DNA from: Chloroflexota bacterium
GTDB lineage: Bacteria; Chloroflexota; Anaerolineae; Anaerolineales; UBA4823
Direction of reading: 5' to 3'
DNA: 5,085 bases
Assembly (NCBI GenBank): GCA_030613705.1
Contig: JAUWLJ010000203.1
Location: 1 to 5,085, forward strand
In this document: piece by piece, positions 1 to 5,085 of the stretch
Numbering within the stretch: position 1 is the first letter of the stretch
Layout of the letters: each line of letters opens with the position of its first letter
Position numbers and translations under genes: made by a program
The notes under the pieces: model-generated
Told to the model about the DNA's origin: nothing
Databases searched by the model: none
What the model saw: only the letters and a program-made list of their open reading frames with translations

Positions 1-1
1 A

Positions 2-1036
2 GATGGTGAGAGTGAGGATGGAAACCTGATCGAGGAGCGATCAACATCAGTTATTATCCCCGATGAAGAGGCGGACACCTCCACGGAGTGGCCTTTCGAT
101 GGTTTTTCGAGGGAATTGGTGGGGATGGCGTCTGGTGAAGATAAGACTTTAATCTATACTTACCCCAAAGATTCACAATTCGAGACTTTACAGGATGTGA
201 CGGCCGAATTCTCGATCAAGGTAGAGGATATTAAAGCCAGGATACTTCCCGAACTGAACGATGAATTTGCACAGTCACTTGGTGATTACGATAACTTAGA
301 AGCCATGCAAGAGGATATTCGTGAAAGCCTGGAACAACGTTCTGATGAGACGTACAACTCAGAGTATGATGATCAAGTTCTTGATGCAATAATAGAGGGG
401 TCAACCATAAAATATCCACCCCAAATGTTGGAAAATGAATTAAGCAATGTTATCCAGCAGCTTGAAAGTCGCCTGGCAAATCAGGGCCTTGATATGGATA
501 TCTATCTTAAAACCCGCGATATGGATGAGCAAGGGTTACGAGATGAGACCACACCGGTAGCAGAAACTCGGGTTAATCGTTCCTTAGTTCTGTTGGAAAT
601 CGCTCGCAAAGAAGAGATAGAAATCAGCGAGGAAGATCTCCAAGAAGAGACCAAACGGACACTAGATTCGATCACTCGCCATATGCCGGATTCCGACCGC
701 AAGAAGTTTGACACTCCAAATGCACTGATGAATTTAGCGGGTAATATTTACGCTGAAATGCGGATGACGCGCACAATCGAATATGTGCGAACTGTCGCTA
801 AGGGAGATCTAGAAAAGGAAACTCCCTCGGCAGATGAAGATGAGAACGGAACAGACGAAACCGTAACAGAGGAAGCTGGAGCCCGCGCTGAAGATGTGCA
901 GGCAGAAGAGCAGACTGTAGAACATGATGAATTAGTGGCTGATCATGAGTCTGAAGTGGATGATGAAAAAAGTGAAGATGAACAGCTGAGCGCTGATGAG
1001 GAAGAAGTTAAGACCGAGCAGGACACTGCAGAGTAA
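2..1036 (+). CDS. tig: Trigger factor, ribosome-associated chaperone / peptidyl-prolyl isomerase (5' partial)
   Basis: Trigger factor binds the ribosome near the exit tunnel, shields nascent chains and has a FKBP-type prolyl isomerase domain. The reading frame is open from base 2, so the gene enters from the left; 344 residues are visible and the N-terminal ribosome-binding domain lies outside. Residues 1 to about 80 are the end of the FKBP-like domain (WPFDGFSRELVGM, then GEDKTLIYTYP). The family signature joining it to the C-terminal domain follows at about 74-95 (VEDIKARILPELNDEFAQSLG). Residues about 95-266 are the helical C-terminal chaperone domain. A TTG at 116 would be an internal start and is not credible, because the FKBP homology continues upstream of it. 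The last 78 residues (267-344) form a very acidic tail, unusual compared with E. coli trigger factor, which has 432 residues in all. clpP follows after 163 bases, a common pairing. Family assignment is secure. Confidence 0.95.
   Translation, partial: DGESEDGNLIEERSTSVIIPDEEADTSTEWPFDGFSRELVGMASGEDKTLIYTYPKDSQFETLQDVTAEFSIKVEDIKARILPELNDEFAQSLGDYDNLEAMQEDIRESLEQRSDETYNSEYDDQVLDAIIEGSTIKYPPQMLENELSNVIQQLESRLANQGLDMDIYLKTRDMDEQGLRDETTPVAETRVNRSLVLLEIARKEEIEISEEDLQEETKRTLDSITRHMPDSDRKKFDTPNALMNLAGNIYAEMRMTRTIEYVRTVAKGDLEKETPSADEDENGTDETVTEEAGARAEDVQAEEQTVEHDELVADHESEVDDEKSEDEQLSADEEEVKTEQDTAE
800..1033 (+). other. Acidic low-complexity C-terminal tail of trigger factor
   Basis: This stretch encodes the last 78 residues of trigger factor. 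By my count 34 of them are Asp or Glu (12 D, 22 E), against four Lys and one Arg, with no aromatic residue and almost no large hydrophobic patches. It should be disordered. It begins right after the last helix of the chaperone domain (TRTIEYVRTVA) and stays in frame to the TAA, so it is a real extension and not the result of a frameshift. Its function is unknown; possible roles are solubility, competition with RNA for basic surfaces, or binding of basic clients. Confidence 0.8.
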
Positions 1037-1077
1037 TTTGATACCTGGGAGTAAACCAGAAGGTTAAGATGAGAGAA

Positions 1078-1105
1078 GAATTCTATCAAGATTCTTATAG
1101 AATTC
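1078..1105. repeat. Perfect 9-bp inverted repeat upstream of clpP
   Basis: GAATTCTAT at 1078-1086 is matched by its exact reverse complement ATAGAATTC at 1097-1105, with a 10-base spacer. Within the spacer, AAG (1088-1090) and CTT (1094-1096) can extend the stem if C1087 is bulged, leaving a three-base loop. There is no T-run after it, so it is a poor intrinsic terminator for tig. It does not match the CIRCE operator or the CtsR heptad repeat that control chaperone and protease genes elsewhere. It could be an operator or an mRNA hairpin in the clpP leader; which one cannot be told from sequence. Confidence 0.6.
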
Positions 1106-1116
1106 ATCCTGGATTT

Positions 1117-1129
1117 CCGATAAAATCGG
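1117..1129 (+). other. Short hairpin in the clpP leader
   Basis: CCGAT (1117-1121) and ATCGG (1125-1129) can pair around an AAA loop, with G-U pairs possible just outside. The overlapping TAAAAT at 1121-1126 resembles a -10 box (5 of 6), but no -35 sits at a suitable distance. It is short and could be chance. Confidence 0.25.
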
Positions 1130-1183
1130 GGAGATGGTTTACTATCGTAATCCTTACATACCTCAGATATCAAATTACTTCTT

Positions 1184-1190
1184 GGAAGGA
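1184..1190 (+). promoter_or_regulatory. Shine-Dalgarno that fixes the clpP start
   Basis: GGAAGGA ends nine bases before the ATG at 1200. The other in-frame ATG, at 1134, has only a purine run touching the start codon and no spacer. This decides for the shorter clpP, whose N-terminus also fits the family better. Confidence 0.75.
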
Positions 1191-1199
1191 AAAAAATCA

Positions 1200-1820
1200 A
1201 TGAACATTTCGGACATCAATTCTCTGATCCCAATGGTAATTGAAACAACGGGACGTGGAGAACGCGCATTCGATATCTTTTCTTTATTACTGCGTAACCG
1301 GTTAATATTTCTGGGAACTCCCCTTACTGATCAGGTAGCAAACACAACTGTTGCCCAGCTGCTTTACTTGAATCAAGAAGATCGGGATGCGCCGATTAAT
1401 ATGTACATCAATTCACCCGGTGGGCAGGTGTATGCTGGATTGGCGATTTATGATGCGATGCAAATGATCTCCAATCCGATCAGTACGGTTGCAGTTGGCG
1501 TCACGGCCTCCTTCGGTACGGTTCTGCTCGCTGCTGGGGCTAAAGGTCAGCGTTATGCATTACCGCATGCGACTATTCACCTGCACCAACCATTAGGTGG
1601 TGCTCAAGGTCAGGTGACCGATATCGAGATTCAAGCGAAGGAGTTCCTTCGCTTACGTACAAAATTAAATCAGATACTCATGAAGCACACTGGCCAATCA
1701 GAGGAAGTGATCGAAAGAGATACAGAAAGGGATTTCTGGATGGATGCAAAGGCAGCTGTTGATTATGGCTTGGTGGATGAAGTGCTCGAGGCTCAATCCA
1801 AGGAAGATGAAGAAGATTAA
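1200..1820 (+). CDS. clpP: ATP-dependent Clp protease proteolytic subunit ClpP
   Basis: ClpP is the serine peptidase that forms a double-heptamer barrel in the cytoplasm and degrades proteins fed to it by ClpX or ClpA/ClpC ATPases. From the ATG at 1200 the product has 206 residues, normal for the family. The conserved N-terminus [20 protein letters not shown] is at 9-28. SPGG (72-75) is the strand that contributes to the oxyanion hole and substrate binding. The catalytic triad is Ser104 (in TASFG), His129 (in HQPLGG) and Asp178 (in ERDTERD); their spacings of 25 and 49 residues equal those of E. coli ClpP. Phe replaces the usual Met after the serine. Because the triad is intact, this is an active ClpP and not a ClpR-type subunit. 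The tail KEDEED is acidic. The frame extends to an ATG at 1134, but that adds 22 non-homologous residues and lacks a spaced Shine-Dalgarno. tig lies upstream and a strong terminator downstream; clpX is not adjacent. Confidence 0.97.
   Translation: MNISDINSLIPMVIETTGRGERAFDIFSLLLRNRLIFLGTPLTDQVANTTVAQLLYLNQEDRDAPINMYINSPGGQVYAGLAIYDAMQMISNPISTVAVGVTASFGTVLLAAGAKGQRYALPHATIHLHQPLGGAQGQVTDIEIQAKEFLRLRTKLNQILMKHTGQSEEVIERDTERDFWMDAKAAVDYGLVDEVLEAQSKEDEED
1633..1654. repeat. Perfect 10-bp inverted repeat inside clpP
   Basis: AAGCGAAGGA (1633-1642) and TCCTTCGCTT (1645-1654) are exact reverse complements with a two-base centre. As RNA this would fold as a 9-bp stem with an AGTT loop. It encodes the conserved stretch around QAKEFLRL of ClpP, so part of the symmetry is forced by protein sequence. 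No regulatory role is shown. Confidence 0.5.
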
Positions 1821-1851
1821 TTCTTCTGAGCCAGTCAGATAAGAATGAAGA

Positions 1852-1887
1852 CCGGATGGTTTAGATCACCATCCGGCTTTTGTTTTT
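1852..1887 (+). terminator. Rho-independent terminator after clpP
   Basis: CCGGATGGT (1852-1860) pairs perfectly with ACCATCCGG (1868-1876) around a seven-base loop, giving a 9-bp GC-rich stem. It is followed at once by CTTTTGTTTTT (1877-1887). It starts 31 bases after the clpP stop. It separates the tig-clpP block from the downstream genes, which therefore need their own promoter or read-through. A weaker 6-bp hairpin (AGAAGA 1811-1816 with TCTTCT 1822-1827) spans the clpP stop codon. Confidence 0.93.
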
Positions 1888-1893
1888 ATCAAC

Positions 1894-1916
1894 TACAATA
1901 CTAGAGAGATTACAAT
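1894..1916 (+). promoter_or_regulatory. Possible -10 boxes for the HAD-rlmN operon
   Basis: Two copies of TACAAT, one base from the TATAAT consensus, occur at 1894-1899 and 1911-1916, just after the terminator. A promoter is expected here because the terminator ends the previous unit and the following genes are closely packed. No good -35 sits 16-18 bases upstream of either copy, so the exact promoter is uncertain. The second copy overlaps a possible TTG start at 1916. Confidence 0.25.
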
Positions 1917-1933
1917 TGAACGAGCGACACGAT

Positions 1934-2719
1934 ATGACCAGTGGACACTTAATAAAAGCGCTAATTCTGGATATGGATGGTGTCTTGTGGCGCGACACGG
2001 AACCCATCGGCGATCTTCCTGCAATATTCAGCACAATTGATCAGCTCAACTGGGAAACAGTTTTTGTAACCAATAATGCAACGCGTTCAGCCTCACAATA
2101 CGTTGAGAAATTAGCTTCATTCGATGTTAAAGCCGGTAAAGATCAGATAATCAACTCAGGCTTGGCAACAGCTTATTATCTTAAGGAGAGATTTCCATCC
2201 GGCGGTCCAGTGTACATCCTCGGTGAAGAAGGTTTATTCGATGCGCTTGAAGAATATGGTTTCTGGCATTCTATTGATAAACCATTAGCTGTTATCGGCA
2301 GCCTCGATCGAGAATTAACATATCAAAAGCTCAAACAGGCTTCAACATTTATTCGCGCCGGAGTCACATTTCTTGGGACAAACCCTGACCCATCTCTCCC
2401 CACACCGCAGGGATATGTACCGGGTACAGGTGCGGTTTTAGCCGCATTGGAAGCTGCAACTGGTAAAAAGCCAATCATCATGGGAAAACCATCACCTACC
2501 ATGTACCAGATTGCTTTAGATGGTCTACAGATCGAACCGGAAAATACTCTAGTCGTCGGTGATCAGATGCCGACTGACATTATTGCTGGGATCGAAGCGG
2601 GGTGTCAAACCGCGCTGGTTCTTACTGGTGTATCAAATGAATCGACAGCAAAATCATTCAATTATCAACCGACTTTTATTGCTCCCAATCTTACTCAATT
2701 GATCGACGACTTGAGATGA
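1934..2719 (+). CDS. HAD superfamily class IIA phosphatase (NagD / 4-nitrophenylphosphatase-like)
   Basis: Members are Mg-dependent phosphatases that pass phosphate through an aspartyl intermediate; known substrates include nucleoside and sugar phosphates, glycolate phosphate and glycerol phosphate. The product has 261 residues, usual for the class. Motif I is LDMDGVLW with nucleophile Asp13 and acid/base Asp15. Motif II is Thr46 in VTNNAT, motif III is Lys185 in MGKPSP, and motif IV is GDQMPTDI with Asp210 and Asp215. The C2-type cap lies between motifs II and III and carries the class-typical TNPDPSLPTPQGYVPGTG (149-166). The ATG at 1934 places motif I about ten residues in, as expected, though its Shine-Dalgarno is weak. 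TTG at 1916 with GAGAG seven bases upstream is a fair alternative. TTG at 1880 is excluded because it sits in the terminator T-run. The stop overlaps rlmN by four bases. The substrate cannot be told. Confidence 0.9.
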   Translation: MTSGHLIKALILDMDGVLWRDTEPIGDLPAIFSTIDQLNWETVFVTNNATRSASQYVEKLASFDVKAGKDQIINSGLATAYYLKERFPSGGPVYILGEEGLFDALEEYGFWHSIDKPLAVIGSLDRELTYQKLKQASTFIRAGVTFLGTNPDPSLPTPQGYVPGTGAVLAALEAATGKKPIIMGKPSPTMYQIALDGLQIEPENTLVVGDQMPTDIIAGIEAGCQTALVLTGVSNESTAKSFNYQPTFIAPNLTQLIDDLR

Positions 2720-3756
2720 TCACTGACAAACCTAATTTTTTCGATTACGATTTGACGGATTTAGAAAATCTTTTGGTCAGCTGGGGAGAACCTGGATACC
2801 GGATCGATCAGGTATGGCGTGGTATGTACCAGGAGCTGAAAGTTAATCCAGATGAGATCTCAAATATCCCAAAAAGCTTGAGGATTAAGTTAAAGAACTA
2901 CTTTAATTACAGTAATCTTTTAACCGAAAGCACCCTGATTTCCGCGAATGGCCAAACAGAAAAGACACTGTTTCGTCTTCCAGACAAACTGGCGATTGAA
3001 ACAGTGTTGATGCGTTATGAGAAACGTCGCACATTATGCATATCTACGCAATCAGGATGTGCCCTGGGATGTGTTTTTTGTGCCACAGGTCAAATGGGAT
3101 TCGGTCGACACCTGACCAGTGGTGAGATTATTGAACAGGTTATATTATTTGAGCGAATCCTAAGAGAGAACGATGAAAGCCTGACCAATGTTGTCGTGAT
3201 GGGTATGGGCGAACCGTTCCATAATTATGATAATACAATGGCTGCTCTCGATCGCTTGAATCACCCCAGGGGATTGAACATGGGAGCTCGCCGATTTACG
3301 GTATCGACAGTCGGGTTAATCCCCCAAATACTGCGCTTTGCCAAAGAACGCCGGCAGATAAATCTCGCCATCTCTTTGCATGCTGCGGAAGATGAATTAC
3401 GAAATTCAATCCTGCCAATAAACAAAAGATATCCGCTGCAAGACTTAATGGATGCCTGCAGGGAATATGTCAACAAAACACATAGGCGAATCACATTTGA
3501 ATGGGCATTAATCCTGGGTGTGAATGATACAGAAGAACAAGCAAATAAACTCGCGGAACTTTTACATGGACTGATTTGTCACGTCAACATTATTCCCCTG
3601 AATCCAACAAACGGGTACGCTGGAAAAGCGACAACGATCCAACGTGCCCGAATATTCAAAGGTGAATTGGAACGAAAGGGAATCTCCTGCACAATTCGAG
3701 TAAGAAGGGGAATTGATATCCAGGCTGGTTGCGGCCAGTTGGCATCTGAAGCATAA
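2716..3756 (+). CDS. rlmN: Dual-specificity RNA methyltransferase RlmN (23S rRNA adenine-2503-C2), radical SAM
   Basis: RlmN is a cytoplasmic radical-SAM enzyme that methylates C2 of A2503 in 23S rRNA, at the peptidyl-transferase centre and exit tunnel; in E. coli it also modifies A37 of some tRNAs. The product has 346 residues, typical length. Residues 1 to about 100 form the N-terminal accessory domain. The 4Fe-4S motif CxxxCxxC is Cys115, Cys119 and Cys122 in SGCALGCVFC. The two mechanistic cysteines are present: Cys108 in TLCIS, seven residues before the cluster as in E. coli (Cys118), and Cys339 in AGCGQL, matching the methyl-carrying Cys355. GMGEP at 163-167 is the SAM-binding glycine-rich motif. 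The start is an ATGA overlap with the HAD gene and has no clear Shine-Dalgarno, suggesting translational coupling. The related resistance enzyme Cfr (C8 of the same base) shares these motifs, but the housekeeping setting and the RlmN-like ends favour RlmN. Confidence 0.95.
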   Translation: MITDKPNFFDYDLTDLENLLVSWGEPGYRIDQVWRGMYQELKVNPDEISNIPKSLRIKLKNYFNYSNLLTESTLISANGQTEKTLFRLPDKLAIETVLMRYEKRRTLCISTQSGCALGCVFCATGQMGFGRHLTSGEIIEQVILFERILRENDESLTNVVVMGMGEPFHNYDNTMAALDRLNHPRGLNMGARRFTVSTVGLIPQILRFAKERRQINLAISLHAAEDELRNSILPINKRYPLQDLMDACREYVNKTHRRITFEWALILGVNDTEEQANKLAELLHGLICHVNIIPLNPTNGYAGKATTIQRARIFKGELERKGISCTIRVRRGIDIQAGCGQLASEA

Positions 3757-3776
3757 ATGAGTAATTGAGCATGATT

Positions 3777-3780
3777 GGAG
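3777..3780 (+). promoter_or_regulatory. Shine-Dalgarno of the lipid kinase gene
   Basis: GGAG ends seven bases before the ATG at 3788, inside the 31-base gap after rlmN. It supports that ATG as the start and shows that this gene can be initiated independently, unlike rlmN and the methyltransferase, which start inside overlaps. Confidence 0.7.
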
Positions 3781-3787
3781 TGAAGCG

Positions 3788-4705
3788 ATGACCGCAAAAG
3801 TGATCCTTAATCCGTATGCAGGACGCTGGCAGGCAAAAGAACGGAGAAACGAAGCCGAATCCGCCCTTCGTGAAGTTGGGGTAGATTTTGATCTTGAAGT
3901 GACGAATGGTCCCGGGCATGGGATCTTGCTGGCTGAACAGGCTGTGCAGCAGGGATTCAATCCAATCATCGCTGCAGGGGGTGATGGGACATATAGTGAA
4001 ATTGTAAATGGTATCGCGAAAGCCAATGACAATGATGGTTCGATCGTGTTTGGTATGCTGCCTCTGGGCTCTGCAAATGATTTAGCTGACAATCTTGGAC
4101 TCCCCAAAGATTTATCCGCTGCTGCACAGGTGATCGCCAATGGACAGGTACAGATAATGGATTTATGCCGGGTAAACGATCGTTTCTTCGATAACAATGC
4201 GGCAATCGGGCTGGAACCATATATCACCTTAATCCAGCAGCGGATCACAAGATTGAAGGGCAGCTTCCGATATCTAACAGCAACATTAATAGGTGTTAAA
4301 GACAAACCACAATGGGATATGGACCTGGAATGGGAAGGGGGAGAGTATTCTGGACCCGTTACTCTGGTTACAGTAGGCAACTCCCCCCGCACTGGTGGAA
4401 TCTTCTATATGACACCACACGCAAATCCATTTGATGGGCTGCTTACTTTTGTGTATGGATTTATGCCAACCCGTCGAAAGATACTCTCTTTGTTACCTCG
4501 TACATTGAAACCAGATGAGGGTAATTATGTTGAGCATCCATCGATCCACGAAGTAACATCACCGTGGCTGCGGGTTCGCTCCGTGCAACCAACACCCGCC
4601 CATGCAGATGGGGAGATAATTTCAAAAGAAATCCATGACCTGGAATACCAGGTCATTCCAAATTGTCTCCCAATTTTGATGGCTGAGAATCCGTTTTCTG
4701 CTTGA
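3788..4705 (+). CDS. Diacylglycerol kinase family lipid kinase (DgkB / YegS / BmrU-like)
   Basis: This soluble, probably membrane-peripheral kinase family transfers phosphate from ATP to a lipid hydroxyl, most often diacylglycerol to give phosphatidate. The product has 305 residues, typical for the family. The N-terminal nucleotide-binding domain starts at once with AKVILNPYAG (3-12). It carries the signature GGDGT at 64-68 and LPLGSANDLA at 91-100 (family form GTANDFA), here with Ser in place of Thr. The C-terminal beta-sandwich lipid domain has VGNSPRTGGIFYMTPHANPFDGLL (196-219) and ends with HADGE at 272-276, whose Asp274 and Glu276 match the catalytic DGE of DgkB-type enzymes. There are no predicted transmembrane helices, which separates it from the small integral DgkA. 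It follows rlmN by 31 bases, and its TGA shares one base with the next ATG. Lipid specificity (diacylglycerol, sphingosine-like or other) is not decided by these motifs. Confidence 0.93.
   Translation: MTAKVILNPYAGRWQAKERRNEAESALREVGVDFDLEVTNGPGHGILLAEQAVQQGFNPIIAAGGDGTYSEIVNGIAKANDNDGSIVFGMLPLGSANDLADNLGLPKDLSAAAQVIANGQVQIMDLCRVNDRFFDNNAAIGLEPYITLIQQRITRLKGSFRYLTATLIGVKDKPQWDMDLEWEGGEYSGPVTLVTVGNSPRTGGIFYMTPHANPFDGLLTFVYGFMPTRRKILSLLPRTLKPDEGNYVEHPSIHEVTSPWLRVRSVQPTPAHADGEIISKEIHDLEYQVIPNCLPILMAENPFSA
4635..4656. repeat. Perfect 9-bp inverted repeat near the 3' end of the lipid kinase gene
   Basis: ATGACCTGG (4635-4643) and its exact reverse complement CCAGGTCAT (4648-4656) are separated by AATA, so the mRNA can form a stable tetraloop hairpin. 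It lies inside the coding sequence, ending 48 bases before the methyltransferase start. No T-run follows, so it is not a terminator. It may affect coupling to the next gene or may be chance. Confidence 0.5.
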
Positions 4706-5085
4706 TGTCTACCAAGAATAAAGTTGGACTAAATTATACGGTCACTAGATATTTGTTGAAGATCTTCTTCAATCTGCTTTATCACCAGTTCGCCTGGACC
4801 TACGATTGGGTTGCGAAATTAGTTTCATTAGGACGCTGGAAATCTTGGATTTATAGTGTCTTACCGTATCTGGAAAACTCAAAGGTTCTTGAGTTAGGAT
4901 GTGGACCGGGTCATTTGCAATTTGCGCTTACCCGTGAGCATGCGCCCTCATTCGGAATTGATTCCAGCCGCGAAATGGTCCGCTTGGCAGCCAATCGTTT
5001 GTCCAGAAACTCCCAACCAGTTAACATAATCCACGGAAAATCCCAAAATCTGCCATTTTCAGACCACTCTTTTAGTATAGTGGTT
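4705..5085 (+). CDS. Class I SAM-dependent methyltransferase (3' partial)
   Basis: The frame opens with ATG sharing its A with the kinase stop (TGATG) and runs off the right edge, leaving 127 residues. A TGA at 4684-4686 closes the frame upstream, so only this ATG or the TTG just before it can be the start. No clear Shine-Dalgarno is present, which fits coupling to the kinase gene. Residues 1 to about 58 are a helical lead-in rich in aromatic and hydrophobic residues (FFNLLYHQFAWTYDWVAKLV). The Rossmann fold begins with motif I, VLELGCGPGH (61-70), which binds SAM. GIDSS (84-88) follows, with Asp86 expected to hold the ribose hydroxyls, and then LPFSDHSFSIVV (116-127), the UbiE-type motif with a methyl-acceptor side strand. 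The substrate is unknown: the catalytic half lies beyond the window. Placement after a lipid kinase makes a lipid or quinone substrate thinkable but unproven. Confidence 0.88.
   Translation, partial: MSTKNKVGLNYTVTRYLLKIFFNLLYHQFAWTYDWVAKLVSLGRWKSWIYSVLPYLENSKVLELGCGPGHLQFALTREHAPSFGIDSSREMVRLAANRLSRNSQPVNIIHGKSQNLPFSDHSFSIVV

Noticed and set aside
27..43. Inverted repeat TGATCG / CGATCA with a five-base loop in tig
   Set aside because: Only 6 bp inside coding sequence; expected by chance at this frequency of GATC.
116..118. TTG as the start of the first gene
   Set aside because: The same frame is open to base 2 and upstream codons continue the FKBP-like domain of trigger factor, so the gene is 5' truncated by the window.
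1038..1070. A sigma-70-like promoter for clpP, TTGATA (1038-1043) with TAAGAT (1065-1070)
   Set aside because: The -35-like box is good, but the spacer is 21 bases and the -10 matches only four of six. Too weak to call.
1078..1105. Rho-independent terminator of tig
   Set aside because: The stem is AT-rich and no T-run follows the second arm.
2716..3756. Cfr-type antibiotic resistance methyltransferase
   Set aside because: Cfr shares the radical SAM and cysteine motifs, but the setting is a housekeeping operon without mobile elements and the protein reads as RlmN throughout. A tree with known Cfr and RlmN proteins would settle it.
3562..4392. A 276-codon open frame on the - strand across the end of rlmN and most of the lipid kinase gene
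   Set aside because: It lies antisense to two clearly recognised genes, spans their junction, and its translation is rich in Ser, Cys and Pro with no recognisable domain. It is a shadow of codon use on the other strand.
1..5085. CRISPR arrays, tRNA or rRNA genes, insertion sequences, phage or defence genes
   Set aside because: No regularly spaced repeats, tRNA-like folds, transposase frames or terminal repeats were seen; nearly all the sequence is accounted for by six housekeeping-type genes.

Overview
The window is a bacterial chromosomal segment read entirely on the + strand: the end of one gene, four complete genes, and the start of a sixth. By order these are trigger factor (tig, 5' end missing), clpP, a HAD-IIA phosphatase, rlmN, a diacylglycerol-kinase-family lipid kinase, and a class I SAM-dependent methyltransferase cut off by the right edge. 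The mid-range base composition, the acidic-tailed trigger factor beside clpP, a ClpP with TASFG around its serine, and the order HAD - rlmN - lipid kinase - methyltransferase suggest Chloroflexota, probably Anaerolineae. That placement is inferred from recall of similar proteins and was not searched.

Region 1 (1-1887) is a protein quality-control block. Trigger factor (ribosome-associated chaperone and prolyl isomerase) ends at 1036. A 163-base gap holding a perfect 9-bp inverted repeat leads into clpP (1200-1820). A textbook rho-independent terminator at 1852-1887 closes the block. clpX, a common downstream partner, is not here.

Region 2 (about 1890 to beyond 5085) is a tightly packed second transcription unit. 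The HAD phosphatase and rlmN overlap by ATGA, rlmN and the kinase are 31 bases apart with a good Shine-Dalgarno, and the kinase and methyltransferase share the A of TGATG. Such junctions suggest one co-transcribed and partly translationally coupled operon. RlmN modifies 23S rRNA (and in some bacteria tRNA); the kinase is expected to phosphorylate a lipid; the phosphatase and methyltransferase substrates cannot be told from sequence.

This is mostly ordinary housekeeping DNA, and I found no convincing sign of a new system. The points most worth a second look are the 78-residue acidic tail on trigger factor, the inverted repeat before clpP, two perfect inverted repeats inside clpP and the kinase gene, and two starts (clpP and the HAD gene) that a longest-ORF rule would place wrongly.
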